DNA of 64,000 nt from C-114 sp963719285 (GTDB lineage: Bacteria; Chloroflexota; Limnocylindria; Limnocylindrales; CSP1-4). Under the pieces are notes generated by a model, which was given only the letters and a program-made list of their open reading frames with translations, ran no database searches and had not been told where the DNA came from. The first letter of the stretch is position 1. Each line of letters opens with the position of its first letter. The DNA lies in assembly GCA_963719285.1 (NCBI GenBank), contig CAVRBO010000004.1:186001-250000 (forward strand). The letters run 5' to 3'. Positions 8,359-16,812 of the stretch are shown piece after piece. A program made the position numbers and the translations under genes.

Positions 8359-8880
8359 TCAGGGGAGGTCGAGGTTCATCTCCATGAACACGACGATCGC
8401 CCTGAGCGGCGCCGGGAAGTCGTCGGGCGGGTCGACCCTGCGGAAGCCGGCCGCGAGGTAGATCGCGTGCGCGTTCGTCATCGAGGCGTGGCTGTCGAGG
8501 ACGATCCGCCGGTATCCCGCGGCTCGCGCCTCCTCGAGGAGGGTCGCCACGAGGCGCTGGCCGATGGCCCGTCCGCGGAACGCAGGGCCCACGTACAGCC
8601 GCTTCAGCTCGACGGTGTCCCCGTGATGGGGCTTGAAGGCGACGCAGCCTGCCGCCTGCCCGTCCACCGTCGCGAGGAGCAGGCGCCCGGCCGGGGGCGC
8701 ATAGATCCCGGGCAGCGACGCGAGCTCCGCGTCGAAGCCCTCGAACGTGGGCGGGACAGCGTCCAGGCCGGCGGTCAGCGTGAACGCCCAGTCGGTGTAC
8801 GCGCGGAACAGACCCTGGACGGCCCGGACCTGGTCGAGGGTTTCGACCTGGACGATGGCCACCTCCGGCGTGGATGTCAT
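8359..8880 (-). CDS. GNAT family N-acetyltransferase
   Basis: A 173-residue acetyl-CoA-dependent acyltransferase. The motif A region is YVGPAFRGRAIGQRLV, which carries the pyrophosphate-binding R/Q-x-x-G-x-G/A pattern. It is followed by IVLDSHASMTNAHAIYLAAGF, a typical motif B with the family's Tyr and GF. The start ATG at 8880 is the first one in front of the conserved beta strand VAIVQVETLD. The gene lies downstream of the methyltransferase gene on the same strand, about 137 bp away. The acceptor amine is unknown. Confidence 0.88.
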   Translation of the reverse strand: MTSTPEVAIVQVETLDQVRAVQGLFRAYTDWAFTLTAGLDAVPPTFEGFDAELASLPGIYAPPAGRLLLATVDGQAAGCVAFKPHHGDTVELKRLYVGPAFRGRAIGQRLVATLLEEARAAGYRRIVLDSHASMTNAHAIYLAAGFRRVDPPDDFPAPLRAIVVFMEMNLDLP

Positions 8881-9017
8881 CGCCTCAGGTACGTCCGAGC
8901 AGCGGGACGAGGGCACGGACAGCCGGGACGAAGGCAACGGTGAGCACCAGCAGCCGCCCAAGACGATCCAGGCGAGGATCCGCGGAGACCAGACCGTGAT
9001 CGCGCACCGGCCGCCCG

Positions 9018-9776
9018 CTAGGCCAGGCCGACCGCCGCCCAGGCGACGGCGTTGACCGTGAACGGCTCGGCAGAAACCTGCTCCCGGCAGGCAGCGCGGA
9101 GGGTCGTGCGCCGGTCCGCGTCGAGCCCGGCCAGGTAGGCGCCCGCCGGACCGACGCCGCGGGTGAATGGCTCCCACCATGCCTCGAAGGTCGGATGGTC
9201 GAGGCTCACCGTGAGGGCCGTCGCCTTGATGGAGCGCAGGTTCGCGGCGCCGAACAACTCGGCCAGGTGTCCCTCGCGCGTGCCGGGTCTGTTCGACTCG
9301 TCGTCCGCCGCCGGATCGAGCGACCGCGCCGCCTCCCAGAAGAGCCGGAGCGGACCCTGGCTCCCGCCGTGATCCCAGACGCACGCTGCCACGACGCCAC
9401 CCGGCCGGGTCACCCGCCGCATCTCCGTGAGGCCGGCCACCGGGTCATCCATGAAATGGACGACCAGCTGCGCGAGCGTCGCGTCGAACGCGTCATCCCC
9501 GAACGGCAGGTGCTCGGCCGTCGCCCGGCGGACGTCCACGCCCGGATAGCGCGACCGGATCGCCGCCACGAACGGCTCGGACGGGTCCGCCCCCGCGACG
9601 GCCGTGGGTCCGAGCCGTCCGACCAGCTCGCCGGTGAGGGCACCCGTCCCGCACCCGACATCGAGGACCCGCTGTCCGGCGCGCACCGAGGCGAGGTCGA
9701 CCAGCTGGCTGGACAGCAAGCGAGAGTAGCGGCCCATGAAACCGTCATAGGCGTCGGCCGCGACGTCGAAGCTCAT
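9018..9776 (-). CDS. Class I SAM-dependent methyltransferase
   Basis: A 252-residue methyltransferase of the Methyltransf_11 type. SAM-binding motif I is VLDVGCGTGALTGELV, the acidic residue that binds the ribose is in AGADPSEPF, and motif post-III is the RPGGVV segment. The N-terminal DVAADAYDGFMGRYSRLL is common to this subfamily. The ATG at 9776 follows TAGATT by 7 nt, so the transcript is probably leaderless. The methyl acceptor cannot be read from the sequence. Confidence 0.88.
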   Translation of the reverse strand: MSFDVAADAYDGFMGRYSRLLSSQLVDLASVRAGQRVLDVGCGTGALTGELVGRLGPTAVAGADPSEPFVAAIRSRYPGVDVRRATAEHLPFGDDAFDATLAQLVVHFMDDPVAGLTEMRRVTRPGGVVAACVWDHGGSQGPLRLFWEAARSLDPAADDESNRPGTREGHLAELFGAANLRSIKATALTVSLDHPTFEAWWEPFTRGVGPAGAYLAGLDADRRTTLRAACREQVSAEPFTVNAVAWAAVGLA

Positions 9777-9783
9777 GGCGGTG

Positions 9784-9789
9784 AATCTA
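9784..9789 (-). promoter_or_regulatory. Predicted -10 box (TAGATT), leaderless start
   Basis: TAGATT on the minus strand ends 7 nt before the ATG at 9776. The divergent interval 9777-9970 holds no gene and presumably also promotes the NuoF-like gene. Confidence 0.5.
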
Positions 9790-9970
9790 CTTGCTCGTGA
9801 TCAGCCGAGCCGCCCGGGTCGGGGCCGGACCGAGTACGGGGGAAACCTTTCTCCCTGTTCGATGCCTCAGAGGTATGTGACCTTCCCGGCGTCGACCGCC
9901 GCGGGCGGGGGCGCACCGCCAGAGGGTGGCGAGGCGCCCGTCACCCCCGCGGTCGGATCCGCGCTCTCGC

Positions 9971-11227
9971 ATGGAGCATCCCTTGGACTCGACCCGACCC
10001 ACCGACAGGCTTCTCGCCGGGCCCGGCCTTGACGACCGCCCTGAACGGCTGGACGCGCACCTGGCGCGGCTCGGTGGGCTGCCACGGAGCGCCGAAAATC
10101 GCTACCTCGTTCCTGAGATCGAGGCCAGCGGCCTGCTCGGCCGGGGCGGTGCCGGGTTCCCGGTCGGGCGCAAGTGGCGTGCCCTGGCCGAACGCAGGAC
10201 CGGTTCCGCCGTGGTCGTCGTGAACGGTGCGGAAGGCGAGCCGGCCAGCCACAAGGACCGGACGCTCATGGTCCACCGCCCGCATCTCATCGTGGATGGT
10301 GCCCTTCTCGCCGCTGAGGCGATCGGCGCGGATGAGATCGTGTTCTACGTGGGTGAGGAGCATGGGGCCGCGATCGGCGCCATCGGCGCAGCCGCCGCGG
10401 AGCGGACGACCGAGCTTCCGCCGACCCGCCTCGTTCGGGCCCCCACTGGGTACGTCGCAGGCGAGGCCTCAGCGGTGGCCCACTTCATCAACGCCGGAGA
10501 CGCGCGTCCGACGACCACTCCACCGAGGGTCTCAGAGCGCGGAGTGGACGGCGGAGCGACCCTGATCCAGAACGTCGAAAGCCTCGCCTACGTGGCGCTC
10601 ATCGCCAGGTTCGGTGAGCGCTGGTACCGGTCTGCCGGGCGACGTGGCTCACCGGGCACCGCCCTGATCACCCTTACCGGAGGCGGAGGGGCCGATGGCG
10701 TGCGCGAGATCGAGCTTGGGACCACCGTCGGGGAGCTGGCCGCCGACGCCGGCGTGAACGCGGACAGGATCCAGGCCGTGGTCCTGGGCGGCTATTTCGG
10801 GACCTGGGCCGCGGTCCCCGACGTGTGGCGACTTCCGCTCGATCCGGCCGTCATGCGAGCCGACGGGCTGGCCTTCGGCTGCGGGGTCGTCGGCCTCCTG
10901 CCGAGGGACGTCTGCGGCGTATCGGCGACGGCCCAGATCATGACGTTCATGGCCGACGAGAGCGCCGGCCAGTGCGGCCCGTGCACCCACGGGCTGCGTG
11001 CCATCGGCGATGCCACGACGCGCATGGCGATCGGTGCCGCCGGGAAGGCCGAGCTCGGCGATATCGCGCGCTGGTCGGCCCAGATCCCCGGTCGGGGCGC
11101 GTGCCACCACCCGGACGGGGCGATCCAGCTCATGACCAGCGCTCTGAACGTGTTCGGAGACGAGTTCGCCCATCACTCCCGGACCGGGCGATGCTCCATC
11201 AGCGGATCGCGGATCGTGGCGGCGTAG
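9971..11227 (+). CDS. NuoF-like NADH-binding iron-sulfur flavoprotein
   Basis: A 418-residue homologue of the NADH-binding subunit of complex I and related dehydrogenases. The FMN/NADH loop is GRGGAGFPVGRKW, followed by VVVNGAEGEPASHKDR (binding-site loop). A C-terminal 4Fe-4S site is formed by SAGQCGPCTHGL and a later Cys in GRGACHHPDGA. There is no NuoE or NuoG partner nearby; instead a small ferredoxin starts 2 nt after the stop. An NADH-to-ferredoxin electron path, or supply to a membrane reductase elsewhere, is a reasonable inference. I chose ATG 9971; the frame is open further upstream. Family members of this type usually have about 400-430 residues. Confidence 0.85.
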   Translation: MEHPLDSTRPTDRLLAGPGLDDRPERLDAHLARLGGLPRSAENRYLVPEIEASGLLGRGGAGFPVGRKWRALAERRTGSAVVVVNGAEGEPASHKDRTLMVHRPHLIVDGALLAAEAIGADEIVFYVGEEHGAAIGAIGAAAAERTTELPPTRLVRAPTGYVAGEASAVAHFINAGDARPTTTPPRVSERGVDGGATLIQNVESLAYVALIARFGERWYRSAGRRGSPGTALITLTGGGGADGVREIELGTTVGELAADAGVNADRIQAVVLGGYFGTWAAVPDVWRLPLDPAVMRADGLAFGCGVVGLLPRDVCGVSATAQIMTFMADESAGQCGPCTHGLRAIGDATTRMAIGAAGKAELGDIARWSAQIPGRGACHHPDGAIQLMTSALNVFGDEFAHHSRTGRCSISGSRIVAA

Positions 11228-11228
11228 G

Positions 11229-11450
11229 ATGGCGGCCACGCTGCGCGTCGACTGGATCCTGTGCGACGGCTACGGGCTGTGCGGCGACCTCGTCCCGGAC
11301 CTGATCGAACTCGACGACTGGCGGTACCCGATCATCCGTCCGGAGGCCATCGACGGTCCGCTCATGCACGCGGCTCAGCGAGCGGTGGACTGTTGTCCCA
11401 TGAAGGCGCTGAGGCTCGAGCCGGTACCGGTCGACGCGCGCGCTGGGTGA
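11229..11450 (+). CDS. Small single-cluster ferredoxin
   Basis: A 73-residue ferredoxin of the type found beside cytochromes P450 and NuoF-like proteins. Cluster ligands are in CDGYGLCGDLVPD (first two Cys) and AVDCCPMKAL (last Cys plus an adjacent one before the Pro). The second Cys of the usual CxxCxxC pattern is replaced, so a 3Fe-4S or atypical 4Fe-4S cluster is expected. The ATG is 1 nt beyond the NuoF-like stop, so the two are co-translated and very likely partners. Confidence 0.85.
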   Translation: MAATLRVDWILCDGYGLCGDLVPDLIELDDWRYPIIRPEAIDGPLMHAAQRAVDCCPMKALRLEPVPVDARAG

Positions 11451-11528
11451 CCGAACGGCGGCGCTGACGACCTCCGTGCTCCAGTCACCTCGACCCAGCG
11501 ACGCTGCAACGACTCGCGTGCGAACGCT

Positions 11529-12923
11529 TCAAGGTCCCGGCGGGATGTTGTGGTTGATCCGGAAGAGGTTCGTCGGATCGTAACGACGCTTGATCGCCGA
11601 GAGTCGTTCGAGCTTGGCCGGGCCGTAGGCGGCGAGGGCCTTCCGGTGGGCGTCGCTGTCGTCGTGTCCAAGGAAGTTGACGTACTGACCGGCCATCGCA
11701 TGGGGAACCATGGCGTCCGAGAACCCCTTGACCCACGCGACCCGGGCCGCATCGTCACCGGCGTCGGCCCAGAAGCCGTAGATGTTCAACCAGAACCGGG
11801 CCGACCGGTTCGGGAAGGCCGTGGCGTCCTCGGCGACCCGCCCGAACGCCCCGCCCATGTGGTGCAGGTCGGCGGCCGTGCCGACCCACGTCTGGGCTCC
11901 GCAATGTTCGACCAGCGCGTCGAGCGCCGGCCCGTCGAGCTGCTCGAACGACGCGTTGCGCCAGTACGCCCGCACTCCCGCCGGCATCGCCCCGTCGAAC
12001 CCGGACTGGAACGTCCGCCAGCGCGTCGGGTCCATGACCGCGACATCGGGGGGAAACGCCGTGCCGAGCCGGTCGATCACCGCCCTGCCCTCGTTCGGGT
12101 CGGTGCCGGCCCAGGCGAAGCCCAGGAACATGAGCGCCCGGTCGCCGAGCTCCCAGTCGGCCGGCGGGACCATGAACGTGACGAGCGTCGTCATCTCGTC
12201 GGGCAGGTCGGCGGTCCAGGCGACGTACGCGTCGAGAGCCTCGCGCCAGCGCGGAAGCTCGTAGATGAGGCTGCCGGCGAACACGTCGGGGTCCAGCGGG
12301 TGGGCGCGGAACGTGAACGATGTCACGACACCGAAGTTGCCCCCACCGCCGCGCAGGCCCCAGAACAGGTCGGCGTTCTCGGCCGCGCTCGCGCGGACGG
12401 TCTCACCTGTCGCGAGGACGACCTCGGCGGACACGAGGTTGTCGATCGTCAGGCCGTACGGCCGGGTCAGCCAGCCGACGCCGCCGCCGAGCGTCAGACC
12501 GGCGATCCCCGTACCCGAGACCACGCCGATCGGCACCGCCAGGGCGTAGGGCTCGGTCGCCCGATCGATGTCGCCGAGCGTCGCCCCGGCCCAGACCCGG
12601 ACCAGCCGGGCGTCGGGGTCGACCTCGACGGCGTTCAACCGCCCAAGGTCGAGAACGATGCCGTCGTCCACGGCGCCGTTGCCCGCGACGTTGTGGCCCC
12701 CACCGCGGATCGCGAGCGGCAGGCCGGTCTCCCGGGCGAACGCGATCGTGGGTCCGACATCGGCGGCGTCGGCGGCCTGAACGATCAGGGTCGGCCGCTT
12801 GTCGATCATCCCGTTCCAGACCCGGCGCGCCTCGTCGTAGTCGGCGTCGGCGGCGGTCAGGACGCGTCCCTGGATGGTGGCCCGCAGGCCGGCGATCGAG
12901 CCGGCGTCGATGTCGATGGTCAT
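11529..12923 (-). CDS. FAD-binding oxidoreductase, BBE/6-hydroxynicotine oxidase type
   Basis: A 464-residue flavoprotein of the PCMH/BBE family. The FAD-binding segment IRGGGHNVAGNGAVDDGIVL places His77 at the position that is covalently linked to FAD in berberine-bridge-type enzymes. The second Cys linkage is not obvious. The C-terminal BBE module RYDPTNLFRINHNIPP is present. No signal peptide is seen. An upstream GGAGA precedes the ATG. The gene is divergent from an AraC-type activator across 83 bp, so that regulator probably controls it. The substrate (alcohol, amine or sugar) is unknown. Confidence 0.88.
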   Translation of the reverse strand: MTIDIDAGSIAGLRATIQGRVLTAADADYDEARRVWNGMIDKRPTLIVQAADAADVGPTIAFARETGLPLAIRGGGHNVAGNGAVDDGIVLDLGRLNAVEVDPDARLVRVWAGATLGDIDRATEPYALAVPIGVVSGTGIAGLTLGGGVGWLTRPYGLTIDNLVSAEVVLATGETVRASAAENADLFWGLRGGGGNFGVVTSFTFRAHPLDPDVFAGSLIYELPRWREALDAYVAWTADLPDEMTTLVTFMVPPADWELGDRALMFLGFAWAGTDPNEGRAVIDRLGTAFPPDVAVMDPTRWRTFQSGFDGAMPAGVRAYWRNASFEQLDGPALDALVEHCGAQTWVGTAADLHHMGGAFGRVAEDATAFPNRSARFWLNIYGFWADAGDDAARVAWVKGFSDAMVPHAMAGQYVNFLGHDDSDAHRKALAAYGPAKLERLSAIKRRYDPTNLFRINHNIPPGP

Positions 12924-13006
12924 CTCGGTCTCCTCTGGTCGCCATCAGTCTTGCCATGCCGGAGTAGCATTCTGGAAGAGACGTATTCCACCGAATCGGG
13001 GCAAAG

Positions 13007-14026
13007 ATGACAGTCGCTCGGCGACCCAGGATCGCGCTGCTCGCGGCGCCGGAGTCCACCGCCTCGGTCCTGTACGGGCTGTACGACGTGCTCGTGTCGG
13101 TGGGTCCGAGCTGGCCGGACATGACGGCGGCCGAGAGCGGCGATGCCCTGCTGGAGGTTTCGATCGTGGCCGCGTCGGCCGAGCCCTTCCGCTGCTTCGG
13201 TGGCATCCCCGTCGAACCTCATGCCGCCGTGGCCGACATCCAGGACGTGGACGCGATCGTCGTGTGCGACATGTACACGCCGATCCGCACCCCGCCCCGC
13301 GGCCGCTTCGTGGCCGAGATCGACTGGCTGCGCCGGATGCACGCCCGCGGTGCGCTCCTCGCGACGGTGTGCACCGGTTCGCTCCTGCTCGCCGAGGCCG
13401 GGCTGCTCGACGGGCGGTCGTGCGCCGGGCACTGGGCATACCGCGACCTGTTCATGTCCGCCTACCCGCGGATCCGGTTCGGCGCGGGCGCCATCCTGGA
13501 CGTGACGAGCGAGGCGGACGGCCTGATCACCGCGGGCGGCGTGACGTCGTGGCAGGACCTGGCGCTCCACCTCATCGCCAGGTTCTGTGGCCCGGAGCAT
13601 GCCGCCCGGACCGCAAAGGTCTACCTCCTCGGGGGCCACGAGGACGGGCAGTTGCCGTTCTCGGCGATGACCGTGCAGGCCCCGACCCAGGATGCCGTGA
13701 TCGGCGACTGCCTGGCCTGGATCGGGGAGCAGTACGCCACCCCGAACCCGGTGACGGCGATGGCGGACCGGTCCGGCCTGACGAGGCGCACGTTCGCCCG
13801 CCGCTTCCAGGCGGCGACCGGGCGCCGCCCGATCGATCATGTCCATGCCCTGCGCATCGAAGGGGCGCGACAGCTCCTCGAAGCGGGGACCGGGGCGGTC
13901 GAAGAGGTGGGCTACCAGGTGGGCTACGAGGACCCGACGTTCTTCCGCCGCTTGTTCAAGCGGACGACGGGCATGACGCCGGCGGCGTATCGGCGCAAGT
14001 ACGCGGCGATCGTCGCGGCCGGTTAG
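13007..14026 (+). CDS. GlxA-family AraC transcriptional regulator
   Basis: A 339-residue regulator. Residues 5-190 form a DJ-1/PfpI-like sensing domain, with the nucleophile-elbow Cys in LLATVCTGSLLLAEAGLL. Residues 235-335 are a two-helix-turn-helix AraC DNA-binding domain, with LTRRTFARRFQAATGRRPIDH and VGYEDPTFFRRLFK. The latter is the canonical second HTH and stabilising motif. The ATG at 13007 lies 83 bp from the divergent flavoprotein gene, its probable target. The inducer is unknown. Confidence 0.9.
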   Translation: MTVARRPRIALLAAPESTASVLYGLYDVLVSVGPSWPDMTAAESGDALLEVSIVAASAEPFRCFGGIPVEPHAAVADIQDVDAIVVCDMYTPIRTPPRGRFVAEIDWLRRMHARGALLATVCTGSLLLAEAGLLDGRSCAGHWAYRDLFMSAYPRIRFGAGAILDVTSEADGLITAGGVTSWQDLALHLIARFCGPEHAARTAKVYLLGGHEDGQLPFSAMTVQAPTQDAVIGDCLAWIGEQYATPNPVTAMADRSGLTRRTFARRFQAATGRRPIDHVHALRIEGARQLLEAGTGAVEEVGYQVGYEDPTFFRRLFKRTTGMTPAAYRRKYAAIVAAG

Positions 14027-14071
14027 CGGTGTGGCAGATCCTGGGCGAGCTGTGCGCCCGTTGAGGGGCGA

Positions 14072-15160
14072 TCAGCAGCCGACGCAGTCATCCGGCGAGT
14101 TGTGGCGGAACACGACGTCCGTCATCGTGAGCGAGCCGCCTGCCTGATAGAGGCCGCCTCCACTGACACCCGCCGTGTTGTGACTGATCACGACCCGGGC
14201 GAAGGCATCTCCGGACTCGTTGCCCTCGGTGTAGACGCCGCCGCCGCTCGTGGTCGCCGTATTGCCCCCGATCCTCGTGTCCTCGATCGTGACCTCCTTG
14301 CCGGAGTCGTGGTTCGCGATGTAGATCCCCGCCCCGAAGTCGGCGGTGTTGTGGATCACCCGGGAATGACGAACGGTCAGGTAGCCGAGGACCCCCTCGT
14401 AGATGCCCCCGCCGGTGTTGTCGCTCACCGTCGAGTCCGTCACCACGACGCTGCCGTTCGAGACCGTGATGCCCCTGCCCGTGTTCCCGCGGACCGTGGA
14501 GTGGTCGAGCGCGAAGACCGCCTGTGAACCGGCGACGATGCCCCCGCCGCCGTTGCCGCTCACCGTGGAGTGGTCGAGATGGAACGAGGAATCGATGCCG
14601 ATCGCGCCGACGCCCATGTTGCCGCTCAGCGACGAGTGGGTGAGGGTGAGGTCGCCCAGCCAGCTCCAGATCCCGCCGCCTGCGTTGCACCGTACGACCG
14701 ACCTTCGGAGGGAGACGGTCGTACCGCCGAAGTCCCCGTTGTTGTAGATGCCGAAGCCGGTACCACCGCTCACCGTGGAGCGGTCCAGGGTCAAGCGGCC
14801 CCAGTTCTCGATGCCGCCGGGGCTCCCCCCGGTGATGTCGAGGTCGGCGATGCGGACCAAGGCGCCCGTCGAGCGGTTCGCAGCCGGGATGGTCAGGACG
14901 GTCCCCGCGCCACCGGCATCGAGCGTTGGCCTGTGGCCGCGGCCCTGGAGGGTGAGGTCCTTGTCGACGACGAACGTGCCGACGCACGTGCCCCGGATGA
15001 CGAGCGTGGCGCCCGGGGCCGCTGCCCCGATGGCCGCCTGGAGATCTCCCCCGGATCGGCAATCGACGTGATCGCCCGTCGTGCCGAATGCGACAGGCGG
15101 CGCCGCGAACGCCACAAGCACGAGCGAGCCGGCCAAGGCCAAGCCAAGGTGTCCTCGCAT
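14072..15160 (-). CDS. Secreted right-handed parallel beta-helix protein
   Basis: A 362-residue exported protein with signal peptide MRGHLGLALAGSLVLVAFAA. The body is a run of about 22-residue beta-helix coils of the type LDHSTVSGNGGGGIVAGS, repeated from about residue 90 to 340. Such folds occur in pectate-lyase-like enzymes and polymorphic surface proteins. No Asp/Arg catalytic set is apparent, so an adhesive or structural role is equally possible. The ATG at 15160 has a strong GGGAGGAG Shine-Dalgarno 6 nt upstream. The gene is convergent with the AraC regulator. Confidence 0.85.
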   Translation of the reverse strand: MRGHLGLALAGSLVLVAFAAPPVAFGTTGDHVDCRSGGDLQAAIGAAAPGATLVIRGTCVGTFVVDKDLTLQGRGHRPTLDAGGAGTVLTIPAANRSTGALVRIADLDITGGSPGGIENWGRLTLDRSTVSGGTGFGIYNNGDFGGTTVSLRRSVVRCNAGGGIWSWLGDLTLTHSSLSGNMGVGAIGIDSSFHLDHSTVSGNGGGGIVAGSQAVFALDHSTVRGNTGRGITVSNGSVVVTDSTVSDNTGGGIYEGVLGYLTVRHSRVIHNTADFGAGIYIANHDSGKEVTIEDTRIGGNTATTSGGGVYTEGNESGDAFARVVISHNTAGVSGGGLYQAGGSLTMTDVVFRHNSPDDCVGC

Positions 15161-15267
15161 GATCCACTCCTCCCGCGGTGTCACGCGTTCCGACCCGGGC
15201 CAGGCGATGCGCGCAGACATCCTGTCGCGACACGTTCTGCCAGGCCGGGTCGGTCTTGCGAGTGGCT

Positions 15268-15305
15268 CAGCGCGGTCCGTGCGTCTGGGGTGTCGGACCG
15301 CGCTG
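15268..15305. repeat. Perfect 12-bp inverted repeat in a 322-bp intergenic region
   Basis: CAGCGCGGTCCG (15268-15279) is repeated as its exact reverse complement at 15294-15305 around a 14-nt loop. It lies 108 bp upstream of the beta-helix gene, so it may be an operator or a leader structure. The rest of 15161-15482 shows no gene. A second, weaker C5/G5 hairpin followed by CTTT lies near 15422-15440. Confidence 0.5.
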
Positions 15306-15482
15306 CGATGCCTCACGCAGTCCGGCAAGGCTAGAGGCGCTTCATCCACCTGGCAAGGGCGAACCTGCTCGGCGAGCGCCGCGAGGTCGGGGTATCGTGT
15401 GCGCCTGCCCTCGACGTCTTCCCCCCGACGTTGGGGGCTTTGCCGTGCCGCCGCGTCAGAGGACCTGTCACGCGTGCCGCTC

Positions 15483-15488
15483 TACCCT
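15483..15488 (+). promoter_or_regulatory. Predicted -10 box (TACCCT), leaderless start
   Basis: TACCCT lies 6 nt before the ATG at 15495, without a Shine-Dalgarno. Confidence 0.45.
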
Positions 15489-15494
15489 GCGGCC

Positions 15495-15764
15495 ATGGGA
15501 CGTCGACGCGACCTCGAGCGGATCTACCAGGCACGTCGGGCGGGCATCGTCGCGCGTCTCATGAGCACCGGGGTCCTGGCGGAGCGAGCACAGACGCTCA
15601 TGGTCGCCTGGGAGACCGAGGCGACGGCCGTGGGACTGGCTCCAGATTTCGCGGCGTACTGGGATCGCGCCTGGCCGTGGCTCGAACCGCGACGATGGAC
15701 GAAGTCGAACACGCCGGAGGCCTTGACCGAGCCCCACCTACCACCGCGTATGATCGTCCGATGA
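15495..15764 (+). CDS. Small helical protein of unknown function
   Basis: An 89-residue soluble protein that is Arg-rich at the start (MGRRRDLERIYQARRAGIVA), followed by amphipathic helices and an aromatic segment (FAAYWDRAWPWLEPRRW). I do not recognise the family. The start is set by the -10 box 6 nt upstream. Its last codons overlap the next start as ATGA, so the two small genes may be read together, although the second also has its own -10 box. Confidence 0.55.
   Translation: MGRRRDLERIYQARRAGIVARLMSTGVLAERAQTLMVAWETEATAVGLAPDFAAYWDRAWPWLEPRRWTKSNTPEALTEPHLPPRMIVR
15749..15754 (+). promoter_or_regulatory. Predicted -10 box (TATGAT), leaderless start
   Basis: TATGAT, close to the consensus TATAAT, lies 6 nt before the ATG at 15761, inside the 3' end of the preceding gene. 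Confidence 0.5.
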
Positions 15765-16036
15765 AGGGTGACCGCGTCGAGGCGGTGGTCGACACCGGAC
15801 AGGGCGTGCAGACGTTCGAGATCATCGCGACCAAGGCCGGTCGACGGATCGAGGTCGTCACGTCGCGCGGCGTCGTCGAGGTGCGCGAGGTGACCCGGAC
15901 GGGCGTCCCGGTCCGCACCGGACGGTTCATGACGACCCGCCTCATCGCGCTCGTGGAACATCCGGCCGCGGACCGAAGCCGCGTGGAGGTCACGACCCGC
16001 CATCGTCTCCAGGCGGCGGCCACAACGAAGGACTGA
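15761..16036 (+). CDS. Small beta-rich protein of unknown function
   Basis: A 91-residue protein with strand-like segments (RVEAVVDTGQGVQTFEIIAT, RRIEVVTSRGVVEVREV) and a threonine/arginine-rich centre. No motif is recognised. It overlaps the previous frame by 4 nt, and a consensus-like TATGAT -10 box lies 6 nt upstream, so it may be expressed alone as a leaderless mRNA. Confidence 0.6.
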   Translation: MKGDRVEAVVDTGQGVQTFEIIATKAGRRIEVVTSRGVVEVREVTRTGVPVRTGRFMTTRLIALVEHPAADRSRVEVTTRHRLQAAATTKD

Positions 16037-16150
16037 CCGAGCGCCGTCGCTCTGTGCCCGCGACGGAGTGGCGGGGCGCGTCAAGCCGGCCGGCGCCGGG
16101 ATTGCGTAACTCTATGGATGTAAGGCACGTAGTTCGGGAGGATGCAAGTC

Positions 16151-16393
16151 ATGAACCCCATCGCCGCGATCTGGCACCACCCTGGCGCACCGCCGAACCG
16201 ACAGGGCGCCGGCGACTATCCCGTTGTCATCCTCTCGTTCCTCAATGCCCCGCCGCAGACGTCCGGCGTGACGGTGTGGGCGGTCGTCATCGACGCGACG
16301 CGACACGTGAACGTGGCGCCGATCACAGAGCTCGAGATCGTCGACGCTGCCGTCCGGGCGGCGCTTGCCGGGGTGCCGACAACGGGAGCGTGA
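16151..16393 (+). CDS. Small protein of unknown function
   Basis: An 80-residue protein with one mildly hydrophobic strand region (DYPVVILSFLNAPP, GVTVWAVVIDATRHVNVAPI). No export signal or catalytic motif is seen. I chose ATG 16151 because GGGAGG lies about 9 nt upstream; an in-frame ATG at 16142 is too close to that site. It marks the left edge of the region of broken genes. Confidence 0.5.
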   Translation: MNPIAAIWHHPGAPPNRQGAGDYPVVILSFLNAPPQTSGVTVWAVVIDATRHVNVAPITELEIVDAAVRAALAGVPTTGA

Positions 16394-16473
16394 ACCGCAG
16401 CTCGAAGCTGGCTCCAGCTGCGCGGACGCGGGTCCAGGCCTGACGGAGGGCTGAAACGCCTCGGCGATCGACA

Positions 16474-16758
16474 CTATCTAGTGATGGTGCGCACTCCAGA
16501 CTGCTTTGACCGGGGCGATCCCGAACGTGTCGGTTCTCCAGCCTGCCCGCGTACGGTCCACACCTCCGCGGGCCTGTCTCCAGGGCGAGCGGCCTTGATC
16601 GAGCGCGGGCTATCGGGCGCGTGGTCCTTGGGAGGCCACAGGTCGATCTGGGGGAGGCCCACGATGCCGAGTGTCTGGGAGAGTTCGCCTGCGTGGTACG
16701 CGTCGTGGGAGAGGAGGCGAAGGAGGATCGACTGGCGACAGGGCGGCGTCCGCGTCAT
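16474..16758 (-). pseudogene. DinB-family protein remnant, 5' end missing
   Basis: The minus-strand frame carries SILLRLLSHDAYHAGELSQT then LGIVGLPQIDLWPP. This matches the C-terminal helix of DinB/DUF664-type metalloproteins, in which the His residues of HDAYHAGE bind metal. An intact DinB protein would be about 150-170 residues, but here an in-frame stop lies only four codons before the first ATG and no N-terminal helices precede it. The tail after the conserved part runs on into unrelated sequence. I read it as a truncated gene. Confidence 0.6.
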
Positions 16759-16812
16759 CTGGCTCTGCTACGTGATCCGGGACCCGGGGATCGACGGCTG
16801 ACCTACTCGATC

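Noticed and set aside
8885..9007. A 40-codon minus-strand frame with a hydrophobic core between the methyltransferase and GNAT genes
   Set aside because: No ribosome site or TAnnnT box at the right distance, and its composition matches the neighbouring non-coding frames.
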